In this document: one piece after another, positions 34,701-43,419 of the stretch
How the letters are laid out: every line of letters begins with the position of its first letter
How positions within the stretch are numbered: the stretch's first letter is position 1
Source of the DNA: Pseudanabaena sp. PCC 6802
GTDB taxonomy: Bacteria; Cyanobacteriota; Cyanobacteriia; Pseudanabaenales; Pseudanabaenaceae
Assembly: GCF_000332175.1 (NCBI RefSeq)
Contig: NZ_KB235910.1
Span: forward strand, 674,278 to 738,277
Length of the DNA: 64,000 nucleotides
Direction of reading: 5' to 3'
Translations under genes and position numbers: made by a program
The notes under the pieces: model-generated
Seen by the model: the letters and a program-made list of their open reading frames with translations, nothing else
Told to the model about the DNA's origin: nothing
Databases searched by the model: none

Positions 34701-36679
34701 TTTTGAATGAGAGAGACAAATTTCTGCCGCTCTGATTCAGCTAATACGCGTTGAGTGATGTCATAGAGCGTACCAGATACGCCAGTGACAGTCTCATTTT
34801 CATCCCAGGTTAGGCGCACTTGAACTTCAAACCAGCGAATTTCCCCAGTTTGAGCTAGGAAGCGAATTTGATGGCGGAATTCGTATCCTTCTTGTTCGAC
34901 AAAGGATTTAAAGCAAGCGAAAACAATAGGACGATCTTCAGGATGGATGTAGTTAAAGAGTTTATTGCCAAGAGTCTCAATCAAAGAAAAGCCCAGAATC
35001 TCTGTCCAAGCAGGATTGAGAAATGTCCAGTTGCCTTCTAGATCGGTTTGAAAGATGACCTCTTTTACACTATCGACAACCGAGCGATACTTCCGCTCGC
35101 TCAGTTTGAGCGCTTTTTCCGAGTGCCTGCGCTCGGTGATATCCTGCCCAGTACCGATAATATACTCGATCGCCCCATCTCGATCGAGCAGTACTGCATT
35201 TGACCAGGCGATCAAGCGGCGATCGCCCTTGTTAGTTACCCAATAGGTTTCATAGGAATTGGGAAAATCACCTGGCTTGAGATTAGAAAATACAACCTTG
35301 ACTGAATCGGCTTCTTCAGGCAGTAAAAGCACATCCCAGAAGTATTTATGCCGCACCTGGGCAAACGTATAACCTGTAGTGAGCTCGCAGTTACGATTGA
35401 AGCGGACAATTCTGCCTTTCAGGTCGAGTACGACTACCAAAGAAGCTGCTGCATCCAGGACAGTAGCAGTAAAATCGCGCTCCTGCTCTAGATGGTTCTC
35501 AGTTGCCTGTCTCTTGATAACTTCTTTATATGTGAGATAGAAAACTCCTACTAATATGCCAAACTCTAAGATCAAGCCAGCTAACGATTTAATAACTGCC
35601 TCATTATTCTCTTTAACAATACTACTTTCCCAGGCAATCAGCTCGCGTTCCTCTGCTGCGTATGTTTGAGCTATTTGTTGGCGCATAAAAACGGCTGAAG
35701 ATCTCAGGTCGTAAATTGCCAACTTTTGCCTCGCTGCTTCCAAACCGCGCGTTTGTTTAAGTACGACCAGGTTTTGGATCTCAGCGTCCAGTTCCGAAAT
35801 TAACCGTGTGAGATTGCCGATCGCGCCCTTTTGTTGTGCAATGGCTGCTGTGTTTTGTTCTAGCGCCTGAGTAGTTTGTCGGATTTTAGCAACAAGCTGT
35901 TTGTAATCGTGTAGCAGATCTTCTCGTCCGTCCAAAACATAGCGATGTCTGAGCAAGTCGGCCTCCCTCAAATTTTGGAGAACGCTATCGATCTGCTCCA
36001 AAGTTTTATGCTTGTTTTGAAATTTGAGGGATGTGTCTGCCAAATCAACAAGGTTGCGATAAGCAAAAAAACTGACGGCAGCAAAGACTGACGTAGCAAG
36101 CCCAATCCCCACGGCAATTTTAGCTAGGAAACGGGAATTTTTTTGGGGAGAATACTCCCGTTTGAGCGCCGTGCGATCCAGTTCCGAAAGATCCCGACGC
36201 TGTGCCAACCGATATGCGATCTGGTGTGCTAGTAGCTTCAGCGAGTTAATTTGTTCCGGAGTTAGTTCCCTTGGAACGCGATCGATTACACAAAGCGTTC
36301 CTAAGGCATGACTGTCACTCGTGACTAGCGGTACGCCAGCATAAAAACGAATATGTGGGTTGCCAGTAACGAGGGGATTATTGGCAAAGCGCCGATCTTG
36401 CCATGTATCAGGAATGATAAAAACATCGGACTCCAGAATGGCATGAGCGCAGAAAGCAATATCTCTTGGCATTTCCGTTGCTTCTAAACCGACTCTGGAC
36501 TTAAACCATTGTCGATCGCGATCGATCAAACTCACCAAAGCGATCGGGGTTTGGCAAATGGAGGCAGCAAGTTTGGTAATATCATCAAAACCATCCTCGG
36601 GAGCGGTATCCAGAATCCTGCACCGTAACAGGGACGCTAGTCGCTCGGATTCATTGTTAGGTTTAGGTGCAGAAGTCAT
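31742..36679 (-). CDS. Large multidomain hybrid sensor histidine kinase
   Basis: The 1,645-residue protein has its domains in order. First is a GAF (about 20-165), then a transmembrane segment (186-208), an extracytoplasmic CHASE3-like region (210-365) and a second membrane segment (366-386). Three PAS/PAC units follow (400-515, 525-650, 655-770) and a phytochrome-type GAF (785-945). HisKA has [18 protein letters not shown] with its His near 985, and HATPase has DTGIGIS and GGTGLGLAI. Two receivers carry [13 protein letters not shown] (Asp near 1276) and [14 protein letters not shown] terminal Hpt has [14 protein letters not shown] (His near 1583). It forms a complete intramolecular phosphorelay. 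Signals and outputs are unknown, and no response-regulator gene is adjacent. Confidence 0.93.
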   Translation of the reverse strand: MTSAPKPNNESERLASLLRCRILDTAPEDGFDDITKLAASICQTPIALVSLIDRDRQWFKSRVGLEATEMPRDIAFCAHAILESDVFIIPDTWQDRRFANNPLVTGNPHIRFYAGVPLVTSDSHALGTLCVIDRVPRELTPEQINSLKLLAHQIAYRLAQRRDLSELDRTALKREYSPQKNSRFLAKIAVGIGLATSVFAAVSFFAYRNLVDLADTSLKFQNKHKTLEQIDSVLQNLREADLLRHRYVLDGREDLLHDYKQLVAKIRQTTQALEQNTAAIAQQKGAIGNLTRLISELDAEIQNLVVLKQTRGLEAARQKLAIYDLRSSAVFMRQQIAQTYAAEERELIAWESSIVKENNEAVIKSLAGLILEFGILVGVFYLTYKEVIKRQATENHLEQERDFTATVLDAAASLVVVLDLKGRIVRFNRNCELTTGYTFAQVRHKYFWDVLLLPEEADSVKVVFSNLKPGDFPNSYETYWVTNKGDRRLIAWSNAVLLDRDGAIEYIIGTGQDITERRHSEKALKLSERKYRSVVDSVKEVIFQTDLEGNWTFLNPAWTEILGFSLIETLGNKLFNYIHPEDRPIVFACFKSFVEQEGYEFRHQIRFLAQTGEIRWFEVQVRLTWDENETVTGVSGTLYDITQRVLAESERQKFVSLIQNSKDFISMASLDGEVTFLNTAGCNLVGLDNTTEIPTEIAAYLPRNMQEKFVEQVLPAIRRKGFWEGEMQIQHFKTGESIDVQQTAFLVEDPKTKEPICMATVVRDIRERKQAENEMRMQNWRSVLLSAITLRIRQSLDIPEILNTTVTEVRRFLQADRVLVYQFDSEWNGRAVVESVGSGLTSALEANVKDTCFHEGAWQKYQRGKKVAIDDVAQTNLSPCYRDLLDRFQVKAYLVVPILEGDVLWGLLIVHQCSNPRHWRSFEIDILSQLATQVSIALDQASLLEQEIQRRQQLARQNMELEQARREAEAATKMKSAFLATMSHEIRTPMNAVLGMTGLLLDTALNSEQRDFAETIRGSGENLLTLINEILDFSKLEAGEMELDVLDFDLNACIDEVADMLANTAQAKGLELHTIIYHEVPLGVRGDIGRLRQVIVNLVSNAIKFTAAGEVVISAKLQTEAADVAIVEFSVQDTGIGISPVAQQKLFQPFIQVDASTTRKYGGTGLGLAICKQIVELMGGQIGIESALGQGSRFWFAVPLGKQPVQQDLGDPKLSEVELKDKRVLVVDDSHTNCQILHYQLSNWQMQVDIANNVSEAFARLREAADSGHPYDLAILDMHMPDMDGETLSAQIKSDPQLQSIELVMMASLQQRGAIEHWRKLGFSAYLLKPVKRSRLQDCLKHLLSDSAALVTEDRVKPVARSPQTTRNISNLKILLAEDSLTNQKVAINQLRNLGYKADIAANGQEVLAALDRINYDLILMDCQMPELDGYETTRQIRQLDRPQSNIVIVAMTANAMKEDRVRCLEAGMNDYLSKPIRKEELAAKLAEWETTILSGNISDGANGIEIEEHIEEPVLVALAQEGVPVDRAQITIDRNYLDLVSGSNEEFQKELLQAFVETIPLHFEALKAAIAANDYTKIEQEAHLIKGSSASLGIASMKIPAESLEQQARQQALDNPDALLTKLEESLNYVQAFVGEGCNFAQIP

Positions 36680-36747
36680 AGCCAGTCTTAGTTTCTTAGC
36701 TATTTATACGCATGGCCTTAGAATTCCCCAAGGCTATTAGCTATAAC

Positions 36748-36852
36748 TATAGCTACAGCCAGCCAGATCTAACACAGAGTGCAGAGGTAGCCCCCTGCGC
36801 GAGCGCACAGCCCCGCCCCCCTGAACTAGCACATATCTGTCTGTGGCTATAG
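36748..36852. repeat. Degenerate dispersed repeat family A
   Basis: It runs TATAGCTACAGCCAGCCAGA ... CCCCCTGAACTAGC ... TCTGTCTGTGGCTATAG. The ends match family A, but the interior has diverged (GCGCGAGCGCACAGCCCC). Confidence 0.6.
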
Positions 36853-36856
36853 ATCT

Positions 36857-36968
36857 TATAGCGGTTTTCAGATCGGAAAGAGTAGGGGGGTTGGGGGCGT
36901 TGCCCCCAAGAAGGGGTTCACCCCTTCACCCCGTCCCCAAAAACTGTTCTCAATTGAAAAACGCTATA
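36857..36968. repeat. Dispersed repeat family B, copy 3 (forward)
   Basis: It runs TATAGCGGTTTTCAGATCGG to CTCAATTGAAAAACGCTATA, with GGGGGCGTTGCCCCC and AAGGGGTTCACCCCTT hairpins. It directly abuts the family A copy before it. Confidence 0.8.
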
Positions 36969-37149
36969 ACTATTAGCAAAATTAACATTTACAAACCTGA
37001 TTATGGCAGATCTAACAATGCGATCGCTACTACTGCGATCGAGATCGCTTGCCTACGGAGAATTCGCAATTAATATGAACCTTTGAAAGTTTACTAGTGT
37101 CTAAATCTAACGTAAGCATTCACGCATACTCCAGATAGGAACTTAAACT

Positions 37150-37587
37150 ATGTTTCGTAATTTCAACCGTGGTTTGGCAATCGCAATTTTATCGGTAGCG
37201 GCGGCGGGGGTTGCTATCCCCACTATCGTTGCGGCTCAATCTTCGCCTTCACCTACGTCTCCATCGCTAACCAAGCCGCAGCGACGCGGTGGCATGTGGG
37301 AGCAACTCAATCTCTCCGAGGCCCAAAAGCAACAACTTAAGACAGTGCACGATAACGCCAAAAAGGAGATTGAAAGCGTACTGACAGAAGAGCAACGTGC
37401 TAAACTCGCTGAGACCAGACAATCGGGCAATCGTAAGGGGGCATGGCGATCGCTCAATCTCACAACCGATCAAAAGCAGAAAATTAGCGACATTCGCAAG
37501 CGTTCTAAGGAACAAAGCCTGGCGATCTTGACTTCAGAACAACGCACTCAACTAGAACAGATGAGAGCGAACCGCCAACCCAAATAA
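37150..37587 (+). CDS. Spy/CpxP-like periplasmic protein
   Basis: The 145-residue protein has a signal peptide (GLAIAILSVAAAGVAIPTIV then AAQ, cleavage near residue 30). A Pro/Ser stretch follows, then two repeats of the LTxxQ type: LNLSEAQKQQLKTVHDNAKK and LNLTTDQKQKISDIRKRSKE. The family includes Spy and CpxP, which act as periplasmic chaperones or sensors under envelope stress. Two duplicated halves of about 45 residues are evident. No Cpx-type system is adjacent, though a hybrid kinase is upstream on the opposite strand. Confidence 0.72.
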   Translation: MFRNFNRGLAIAILSVAAAGVAIPTIVAAQSSPSPTSPSLTKPQRRGGMWEQLNLSEAQKQQLKTVHDNAKKEIESVLTEEQRAKLAETRQSGNRKGAWRSLNLTTDQKQKISDIRKRSKEQSLAILTSEQRTQLEQMRANRQPK

Positions 37588-37611
37588 TCTCAGCGTCAAC
37601 GAACTCCATTC

Positions 37612-37645
37612 AGAGTTCGTATTCCTTCAGAAGGATACGAACTCT
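37612..37645. terminator. Strong hairpin after the Spy-like gene
   Basis: AGAGTTCGTATTCCTTC pairs with GAAGGATACGAACTCT, with one bulge and a tight loop. There is no clear U-tract, so it is terminator-like but not certain. A GC-rich palindromic block follows (GGGGGTGAAACCCCC and GGGGGCAAAGCCCCC, 37,675-37,725). Confidence 0.5.
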
Positions 37646-37765
37646 ATCCAGTACACCAACACAAAAGTTTTGGAGGGGGGTAGAGGGGGTGAAACCCCCT
37701 TCTGGGGGCAAAGCCCCCATTCCCCCATGTTGCAAAATTTATGATTTGCAACGCTAGATTATCGC

Positions 37766-39061
37766 CTACACTCTACCTCGCAGCATTTGCGCCATTTCAT
37801 TCGGTCTGGGTGAGTTTTCCACCGCCGTTTCCTCCGTAATGCGACCGTCCTCGTACAGCTTGTAGAGCGATTGATTCATCGAGCACATACCATCAAAGGT
37901 GCTCTTGGGAATAATCGCTTCAATTTCATCTACTTCAGCCCGCTTGATGTAGTCTCTAATCGCGTCGGTGTTAATCATGATTTCATGCACCGCCGCTCGC
38001 TTTCCATCGGTCGTACGTACGAGGGTTTGAGCAATAACCGCTACCAATGTTTCAGCTAATTGATCGCGCATCGGACCCTGTTGATCTGGCTCGTAGAGAT
38101 TGAGAATACGCTCGATAGTCTTGATCGCGCTGTTGGTGTGCAAAGTGCCAAATACTAAGTGTCCGGTTTGCCCCGCTTTGAGTGCCGTGTTCACCGTTTC
38201 CTTGTCCCGCATTTCCCCAATCAGAATGATATCGGGGTCTTCCCGCAAAGAAGCCTTGAGCGCATTGTCAAACTTGTGGGTGTGAATGCCAACTTCGCGT
38301 TGCTTGATGAGGGCTTTCTTACTTTGATGTACGAATTCAATTGGATCTTCAATCGAGATGAGATGCTTTGGCATTTCCGTATTAATAAAGTCAACCATCG
38401 CAGCTAGAGTAGTTGACTTACCGGAGCCAGTCGGCCCAGTTACTAAAATTAAACCCTTGTGCGTGTAGCACAACTCCCGAAATACTTCTGGCAAACCCAA
38501 TTGCTCGATCGTCAACATTTTCAGCGGAATAATCCGCATTACCATGGCTGGACCTCTCAGGGTTTGGAAAACGTTAATCCGACAGCGGGCAAATTCATAT
38601 TGGGTCGCGCCGTCAAACTCAAGCGTGTCCTTAAAGTGTTGAATTTGCTTGTCATCCATCACTTCAGCCAGCCACGAGAAAAATGTGGCTTCATCGGGAA
38701 CTGGATAATTGTCTTGAATTACCATCAACCCCCGCAAGCGGAATCGTACCTGCTCGTTGGCACCAAGGTGAAGGTCAGAGCATCCTTGCTCAAAGGCATC
38801 CTTGACTAACTGCGCTAGCGAGGGTTGCCCAGCATGTCGTGGGTTGACATGGGGCACCTGTAAAGATGGCGGTGGCCCCGGACGCACAGCAGCACGAGGT
38901 AGTGGCGTTGCTGGTGACATGGCATTCTGCGGACTCTGCTGCCTGGTGTTAGCATTTTGGGTACTTTGCTGCCTAGTAGGATTTTGCGTACTTGGTTGTC
39001 TACTAGTGCTGGCATCCAATTTAGTAGACTGGGGCTGCGCGGGTGGTGGAATGGGTGTCAT
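37766..39061 (-). CDS. pilT: Type IV pilus retraction ATPase PilT
   Basis: From ATG at 39,061 (MTPIPPPAQPQ) the protein has about 431 residues. A Pro/Gln/Thr-rich N-terminal extension of about 90 residues is followed by the PilT core: LHLGANEQVRFRLRG, Walker A VTGPTGSGKSTTLAAM, the Asp box ISIEDPIEF, Walker B DIILIGEMRD and the His box HLVFGTLHTN. Its hexamer depolymerises the pilus for twitching motility and DNA uptake. Standard PilT is about 350 residues, so the extension is an addition. The frame reaches further upstream to a TTG at 39,106. Confidence 0.93.
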   Translation of the reverse strand: MTPIPPPAQPQSTKLDASTSRQPSTQNPTRQQSTQNANTRQQSPQNAMSPATPLPRAAVRPGPPPSLQVPHVNPRHAGQPSLAQLVKDAFEQGCSDLHLGANEQVRFRLRGLMVIQDNYPVPDEATFFSWLAEVMDDKQIQHFKDTLEFDGATQYEFARCRINVFQTLRGPAMVMRIIPLKMLTIEQLGLPEVFRELCYTHKGLILVTGPTGSGKSTTLAAMVDFINTEMPKHLISIEDPIEFVHQSKKALIKQREVGIHTHKFDNALKASLREDPDIILIGEMRDKETVNTALKAGQTGHLVFGTLHTNSAIKTIERILNLYEPDQQGPMRDQLAETLVAVIAQTLVRTTDGKRAAVHEIMINTDAIRDYIKRAEVDEIEAIIPKSTFDGMCSMNQSLYKLYEDGRITEETAVENSPRPNEMAQMLRGRV

Positions 39062-39159
39062 AGTAAAGATTCTCTGTACGTACGGTTGGGATCCTACCTG
39101 GTGCAACTTGTGGTTGGAGAGGCAGGCTAGATTGAGTTATAGGATAACCTTCAGTATTT

Positions 39160-39264
39160 TATAGCCGTAGACAGATCGGTTATTACAGGGGGGTGGGGGC
39201 TACGCCCCCACGCAGGGGTGTGGAACCCCTGCACCCCATCCTAAGCCTATTGGCTATAGCTATA
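39160..39264. repeat. Dispersed repeat family A (reverse)
   Basis: It runs TATAGCCGTAGACAGATCGG ... GGGGTGGGGGCTACGCCCCC ... CTAAGCCTATTGGCTATAGC plus TATA. It fills most of the divergent gap between pilT and map. Confidence 0.85.
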
Positions 39265-39404
39265 AGTTCGCTTTAATATTGGCTAACCTTAACTGGTTAG
39301 TGCGAGCAACTAAATCTGAGGTTACCCAAAAAATAACCATTTCTGTTACTTGATAGGTTAGAAATATATTAGCCGTAGTAGAATCTATAACCAAAACCGA
39401 ATTC

Positions 39405-40259
39405 ATGAACATTCTTTCCGCTCTGCGATCGCAGTCCAGCCAGTCTAAGCAGGACAAGTCCGCAACTGCTACCCAGTCGGGTCCCAGACCATCTAAAGGT
39501 ATTGAGCTTAAATCTAAACGCGAAGTGGATCTGATGCGGGAGTCCTCGGCGATCGTCGCCACTGTCCTGAAAGAGATCTCTGAAATCATTGAGCCTGGCA
39601 TGACTACCCTCGATCTAGATGCTTATGCTGAGAAGCGCATTCGCGAGATGGGAGCGGTTCCGAGTTTTAAGGGCTACCACGGTTTTCCAGCCAGTATTTG
39701 TGCCAGTGTCAATCAGGAGGTGGTTCACGGTATCCCCAGTGCTAAGCGCGTCATTAAGGCTGGCGATATCGTCAAAATCGATACGGGTGCGTATAAAAAT
39801 GGCTTTCACGGCGATTCTTGCATCACCATTGCCGTGCCGCCCGTGAGCGATCGCGCTGCCAAGCTAGTGCAAGTAGCGGAAGAAGCACTATTTAAAGGGA
39901 TTGCTCAGGTCAAAGCGGGTAAATATTTATTAGATATAGCTGGCGCGATTCAAGATCACGTCGTAGCGCATGGCTTTACTGTCGTGGAAGATTTTACCGG
40001 GCATGGGGTCGGGCGCAATCTGCATGAAGAACCTTCCGTGTTTAACTTCCGCACCCACCAGCTACCAAATGTAAGATTGCGAGCGGGGATGACCCTAGCG
40101 ATCGAGCCAATTATAAATATGGGTTCTAAGAACGTGCGGATTCTGCGCGATAAGTGGACGGCAGTAACCGTTGATAACCAGCTATCCGCCCAGTTCGAGC
40201 ATACGGTACTGGTCACAGAAGATGGCTACGAGATCCTCACCGATCGCAGTAAAGTCTAG
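39405..40259 (+). CDS. map: Methionine aminopeptidase, type I
   Basis: The 284-residue enzyme removes the N-terminal Met of new proteins. Metal-binding residues sit in [20 protein letters not shown] (Asp pair), [14 protein letters not shown] (His) and IEP with the terminal [11 protein letters not shown] (Glu residues). [16 protein letters not shown] holds the catalytic His. An extra Ser/Gln-rich segment of about 30 residues precedes the catalytic part. Cyanobacteria carry several Map forms. A terminator follows. Confidence 0.95.
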   Translation: MNILSALRSQSSQSKQDKSATATQSGPRPSKGIELKSKREVDLMRESSAIVATVLKEISEIIEPGMTTLDLDAYAEKRIREMGAVPSFKGYHGFPASICASVNQEVVHGIPSAKRVIKAGDIVKIDTGAYKNGFHGDSCITIAVPPVSDRAAKLVQVAEEALFKGIAQVKAGKYLLDIAGAIQDHVVAHGFTVVEDFTGHGVGRNLHEEPSVFNFRTHQLPNVRLRAGMTLAIEPIINMGSKNVRILRDKWTAVTVDNQLSAQFEHTVLVTEDGYEILTDRSKV

Positions 40260-40300
40260 AAACTAAATTGCCTCAGGCTTTACCTGAGGCGATCTAGTTT
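40258..40300. terminator. Bidirectional rho-independent terminator
   Basis: GAAACTAAATTGCCTCAGGC then TTTACCTGAGGC and GATCTAGTTTC form a long hairpin (TTGCCTCAG/CTGAGGCGA core). It lies between convergent genes, so it can stop transcripts from both sides. Confidence 0.8.
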
Positions 40301-40301
40301 C

Positions 40302-40733
40302 TTAATTATTGCGTTGCGCGGCTTCCTCTAGTCTCGTGATGATGCTACTCAAATATTTATTAGTGACGACAGGTGCTCGGGCGGGAATTGAGTCCAGGTT
40401 GGGGAAACAGCCAAGGTCGTGACAGGGGCAAACTGGTATGTCTCGCGGCCCCGCACTTAAACAGGGAACCAGCATATCGCAACGGGCGCAGACAATCGTT
40501 TCCCACTCTGGGCGCAGCAAATCTTGCACGTTTTCATTAGTACCTTCTAGGTAAACATCCCCCGAACCAGGATCGGACATTTCAGCCCAGAGGCGCTCGA
40601 ATTCGTCAGAGTAACCTTCCCCCTTAATAACGCGATCGATCGCCACCAATCTATTTTGGTTGCTGATGAAAACACGCTTGCCCATTTGCAACCACTGGGC
40701 AAAGTATTTTTTTACCACGTCATAATTAGACAT
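40302..40733 (-). CDS. Hypothetical cyanobacterial protein with Cys cluster
   Basis: The 143-residue soluble protein has IVCARCDMLVPCLSAGP, then IPVCPCHDLGCFPNL near residues 80-112. Several closely spaced Cys residues in C-x-x-C, C-x-C and C-x-x-x-C patterns suggest a zinc or iron-sulfur site. No family name comes to mind. It is convergent with map across a shared terminator. Monocistronic, with no partner in sight. Confidence 0.65.
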   Translation of the reverse strand: MSNYDVVKKYFAQWLQMGKRVFISNQNRLVAIDRVIKGEGYSDEFERLWAEMSDPGSGDVYLEGTNENVQDLLRPEWETIVCARCDMLVPCLSAGPRDIPVCPCHDLGCFPNLDSIPARAPVVTNKYLSSIITRLEEAAQRNN

Positions 40734-40984
40734 ATAGAGTGCTTAGATCGATTAGATCGATTGATAATTAAGTCACTTGAAATAAGTGCTACTCACTTAC
40801 TAATATAGGGCAGGAATTATCCGGCAAACCTTGATTAATTCTGTTGATTTCGGCGCGATCGCATTAAGTCATGCACCAACTGCAGGATGTGCTGGACAGC
40901 AGACATATTGCATCATTAACTTCAAGATTGGTACGTTCAGTAGCTAAATCCCTCATGTACTGCATTCAGCCTAGAGGATAAACT

Positions 40985-41773
40985 ATGGAAGTTATGTCAG
41001 AAGCACAGCTTAGCGATCGCTTAGCTCCCACGACCGAGCCGTCGGTACAGGTTCGCAATCTAAACTTTTTCTTCGGTACTGGCGAGTTACGCAAGCAGGC
41101 TTTATTTGACATTAATTTGGAGCTTTATCCCGGACAAATTGCGATCCTGACTGGGCCATCTGGTTCGGGTAAAACAACCTTGCTAACCTTAATTGGGGCA
41201 TTGCGCAGCGCCAGAGAAGGTAGCCTTAATGTCCTCGGACAGGAAATTACTGGTCTCGGTAAAAGTAAATTGATCGAGGTGCGTAAGAACATCGGGTTTA
41301 TTTTCCAAGCCCATAACCTGTTTGGTTCTCTCAGCGCCAGACAGAACGTCCAGATGTCAGTCGATCTGTTGCGTTATTCCAGCCAAAGCTCTAGGGAGTT
41401 AGCAGCCGATATTTTAGGTAAGGTGGGTTTGGCGGAACGGGTGGACTACAAGCCCAAAGCGCTTTCAGGCGGACAGAAACAAAGGGTAGCGATCGCTCGC
41501 GCTCTTGTGAATAAGCCAAGACTAATCCTTGCAGACGAACCAACAGCCGCGCTGGATAAAAAATCAGGCCGAGATGTGGTCAACCTCATGCAAACGCTTG
41601 CTAAAGAGGAAAACATCACGGTTTTGATGGTGACGCACGATAATCGCATCCTTGATGTTGCCGATCGCGTCATCAACATGGTAGACGGTCGCCTGGAATC
41701 CGATACCAATCTGCAAGATTTTGTCTCATCCCGCAGCGGCATTACCCCGGATGGGCGCATGTTCATGCTGTAA
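40985..41773 (+). CDS. DevA-type ABC transporter ATP-binding protein
   Basis: The 262-residue ATPase has Walker A GPSGSGKTTLL, the signature LSGGQKQRVAIARAL, Walker B LILADEPTAALD and the H-loop VMVTHDNR. The sequence around FFFGTGELRKQALFDINLEL is typical of the DevA/MacB-like group that works with DevB (membrane fusion) and DevC (permease) in cyanobacterial glycolipid or efflux export. Neither partner is near, so this is an orphan ATPase. GAGG precedes ATG 40985. The substrate is unknown. Confidence 0.85.
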   Translation: MEVMSEAQLSDRLAPTTEPSVQVRNLNFFFGTGELRKQALFDINLELYPGQIAILTGPSGSGKTTLLTLIGALRSAREGSLNVLGQEITGLGKSKLIEVRKNIGFIFQAHNLFGSLSARQNVQMSVDLLRYSSQSSRELAADILGKVGLAERVDYKPKALSGGQKQRVAIARALVNKPRLILADEPTAALDKKSGRDVVNLMQTLAKEENITVLMVTHDNRILDVADRVINMVDGRLESDTNLQDFVSSRSGITPDGRMFML

Positions 41774-41850
41774 ATCCTGTGAGGGAAGGCACAGAGGCGC
41801 TGCCCTCAGGTATTTTGTTTGCGAGAAATCTCCTTGAGAATGCTCAATAT

Positions 41851-41920
41851 TAAACCGGATCGGACAAGCCTAGCTTTTTGCAGAAATCCTTGCTGTATGC
41901 GGCAAATTCCCAACTCCGTG
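41851..41920 (-). pseudogene. Orphan 3' end of a pentapeptide-repeat gene
   Basis: Its minus strand encodes WEFAAYSKDFCKKLGLSDPV and a stop, almost the same as the end of the pentapeptide protein at 42,663-43,265 (WEFAAYSKDFRKKLGLPDPV). The DNA match is about 70 bases with roughly ten differences. The rest of the gene is missing. Confidence 0.7.
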
Positions 41921-41991
41921 TAAAGTTTGCAGCACAAGCGATCGCTCTCCCTTCATACCGCTTGCTAATTGGATTGCGTGCAATTGGGCGC

Positions 41992-42045
41992 TCGCAAGCC
42001 TTGAAAGAATCGCAAGCCTTGAAAGAATCGCAAGCCTTGAAAGAA
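41992..42045. repeat. Three perfect 18-bp tandem repeats
   Basis: TCGCAAGCCTTGAAAGAA occurs three times without a mismatch. The length is a multiple of three. It lies between the pentapeptide debris and the possible Nif11 promoter. Confidence 0.9.
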
Positions 42046-42122
42046 TAGTATAATTTGATTGAAACATACAATGTTTTTCCTGTTCAATATACGAGCAGCT
42101 AGCGAGAATAGGAATTTCAAAT

Positions 42123-42338
42123 ATGGCTTTAGATCAACTAGAGGGTTTTTTAAAGAAAATGCAGTCTGAGCCTGCACTTAAAAATGAGGTACTCGCAGCA
42201 TCAACTGCAGATGATGTTGCGCGAATAGCACTAAAGCTTGGCTTTGAATTTTCAGGTGATGAATTATTGAGAATGTCAGGTAAAAAATTTGGCAGTGTTA
42301 CTGTTATAAAAACAGAAACTCCTGGAGAGTACAATTAA
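42123..42338 (+). CDS. Nif11-type leader peptide protein
   Basis: The 71-residue protein matches the Nif11-like leader family, used as N-terminal leaders of ribosomal peptide natural products in cyanobacteria. LEGFLKKMQSEPALKNEVLA and ADDVARIALKLGFEFSGDEL correspond to the conserved helices. The usual Gly-Gly cleavage site is absent. The tail (GKKFGSVTVIKTETPGEYN) has no Cys, though Ser and Thr are present. No modification enzyme lies near, while a DevA-type ABC ATPase is about 350 bases upstream. It may be a precursor handled in trans or a leader-only relic. Confidence 0.75.
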   Translation: MALDQLEGFLKKMQSEPALKNEVLAASTADDVARIALKLGFEFSGDELLRMSGKKFGSVTVIKTETPGEYN

Positions 42339-42447
42339 ATGCTTTGTAAACGTTTGATTGTACAAGTATAGGAAGAATAAACGCCATATTTGCCTCAAAT
42401 CAAGATTATCTTGACCCGAGTTGTACGCCCTCTTTAGGACTTACAAA

Positions 42448-42552
42448 TATAGCTATAGCCAACAGGCTTAGGATGGGGTGCAGGGGTAGAACCCCTGCGT
42501 GGGGGCGCAGCCCCCACATCCCCCTGTCCTAACAGATCTGTCTATGGCTATA
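42448..42552. repeat. Dispersed repeat family A (forward)
   Basis: TATAGCTATAGCCAACAGGC through GGTGCAGGGGTAGAACCCCT and GGGGGCGCAGCCCCCACATC to CCTAACAGATCTGTCTATGG plus CTATA. It has both inner hairpins and is a near-consensus copy. Confidence 0.9.
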
Positions 42553-42563
42553 TATGAGGCAAA

Positions 42564-42654
42564 TATAGCAATCCTAAGTCAAACGTGAGATCGAATTCAG
42601 GCAGCAAAAGGCTTATACCTTCATAGTTCTCACGAATCATTTCGGATTGCTATA
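42564..42654. repeat. Imperfect inverted-repeat element (type E)
   Basis: TATAGCAATCC ... CGTGAGA on the left mirrors TCTCACG ... GGATTGCTATA on the right, 91 bases apart in total. The size and ends suggest a miniature transposable element. It abuts the pentapeptide gene and the family A copy. Confidence 0.6.
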
Positions 42655-42662
42655 TATGAGGA

Positions 42663-43265
42663 CTAAACCGGATCGGGTAAGCCTAGCTTTTTACGGAAAT
42701 CCTTGCTGTATGCGGCAAACTCCCAGTTTCGCGCTGCCTTTACTTGCTCGGGCGTGAGGTTTAGGGCGTCGCTCAGATTGGCATCCATAAGGTCGGCATT
42801 GGTGAAGATGGCATTCTTCACATTGGCTTTATTAAAACTGGCATCCGTCAGGACAGTATTACTAAAATTGGCATTGGTAAAGTCAGCCATGCCTAAATTA
42901 GCCCGAAATAGGTTAGAACCACTTAAATTCGCCCCAGCTAAGTCCGCTTCCCACATATCGGCGTTGCTCAAATTAGCATCTGTAATCGATATGCCTCTGA
43001 GATCGGCATTGCTCATATTGGCATCGATCAAGTAGGAGCCATTCATATTGGCTTTGGTCATATTCGCGACTCTAAAATTGCAGCCCCGCAGGTTAGCAAA
43101 ACTGAGGTTAACGGAACTGAGGTTAGTACCTCTGAGATCGGCGCTTCTGAGCCTGACCCCTTGGAAATTTTCCTCTGAGAAATTTCTTTCCCCCGATGCA
43201 TAACGGGCGAGTAGTTTCTTGGCTGCATTTGCTAATTCGTCTGTTTTGATCGAAGTACTAAACAT
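42663..43265 (-). CDS. Pentapeptide-repeat protein
   Basis: In this 200-residue protein most of the sequence (about 30-175) is tandem A-(D/N)-L-x-x units such as ANLSNADMWEADLAGANLSG and ANFSNTVLTDASFNKANVKN, which form a right-handed quadrilateral beta-helix. The C-terminal WEFAAYSKDFRKKLGLPDPV tail is the standard end. Some members mimic DNA and protect gyrase, but most cyanobacterial ones have no known role. A partial duplicate of the tail lies upstream at 41,851. Confidence 0.85.
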   Translation of the reverse strand: MFSTSIKTDELANAAKKLLARYASGERNFSEENFQGVRLRSADLRGTNLSSVNLSFANLRGCNFRVANMTKANMNGSYLIDANMSNADLRGISITDANLSNADMWEADLAGANLSGSNLFRANLGMADFTNANFSNTVLTDASFNKANVKNAIFTNADLMDANLSDALNLTPEQVKAARNWEFAAYSKDFRKKLGLPDPV

Positions 43266-43419
43266 GAAATTTATCCTGAATATTTAATCAAGAACTGAGC
43301 TGTTAGCCGTCAGCTTTTTGACAGCGTACGATGGGAGATAAGGACTTCTTATTCCGCTAACAGCTAAATCCTGGCATCTCGCAGCCTCTATCATAATAAG
43401 CTGTTAAGCCGATTTTGCA

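Larger units (their letters stand above)
36680..37149. other. Gap upstream of the hybrid kinase and the Spy-like gene
   Basis: It holds a decayed family A copy (36,748-36,852) immediately followed by a family B copy (36,857-36,968). The stretch from 36,969 to 37,149 has no frame longer than a few dozen codons and serves as leader for the Spy-like gene. Confidence 0.5.
41774..42122. other. Gap before the Nif11 gene with pentapeptide-gene debris
   Basis: It holds a copy of the 3' end of the pentapeptide gene (41,851-41,920) and an 18-bp triplet repeat (41,992-42,045), then a TATAAT at 42,049-42,054 that could promote the Nif11 gene. Confidence 0.5.
42339..42662. other. Gap between the Nif11 and pentapeptide genes, made of repeats
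   Basis: It contains a family A copy (42,448-42,552) and a separate inverted-repeat element (42,564-42,654). The remaining short stretch (42,339-42,447) shows no gene. Confidence 0.6.

Noticed and set aside
41992-42045. Three 18-bp repeats as a CRISPR array
   Set aside because: The units are directly adjacent with no spacers, so it is a simple tandem repeat.
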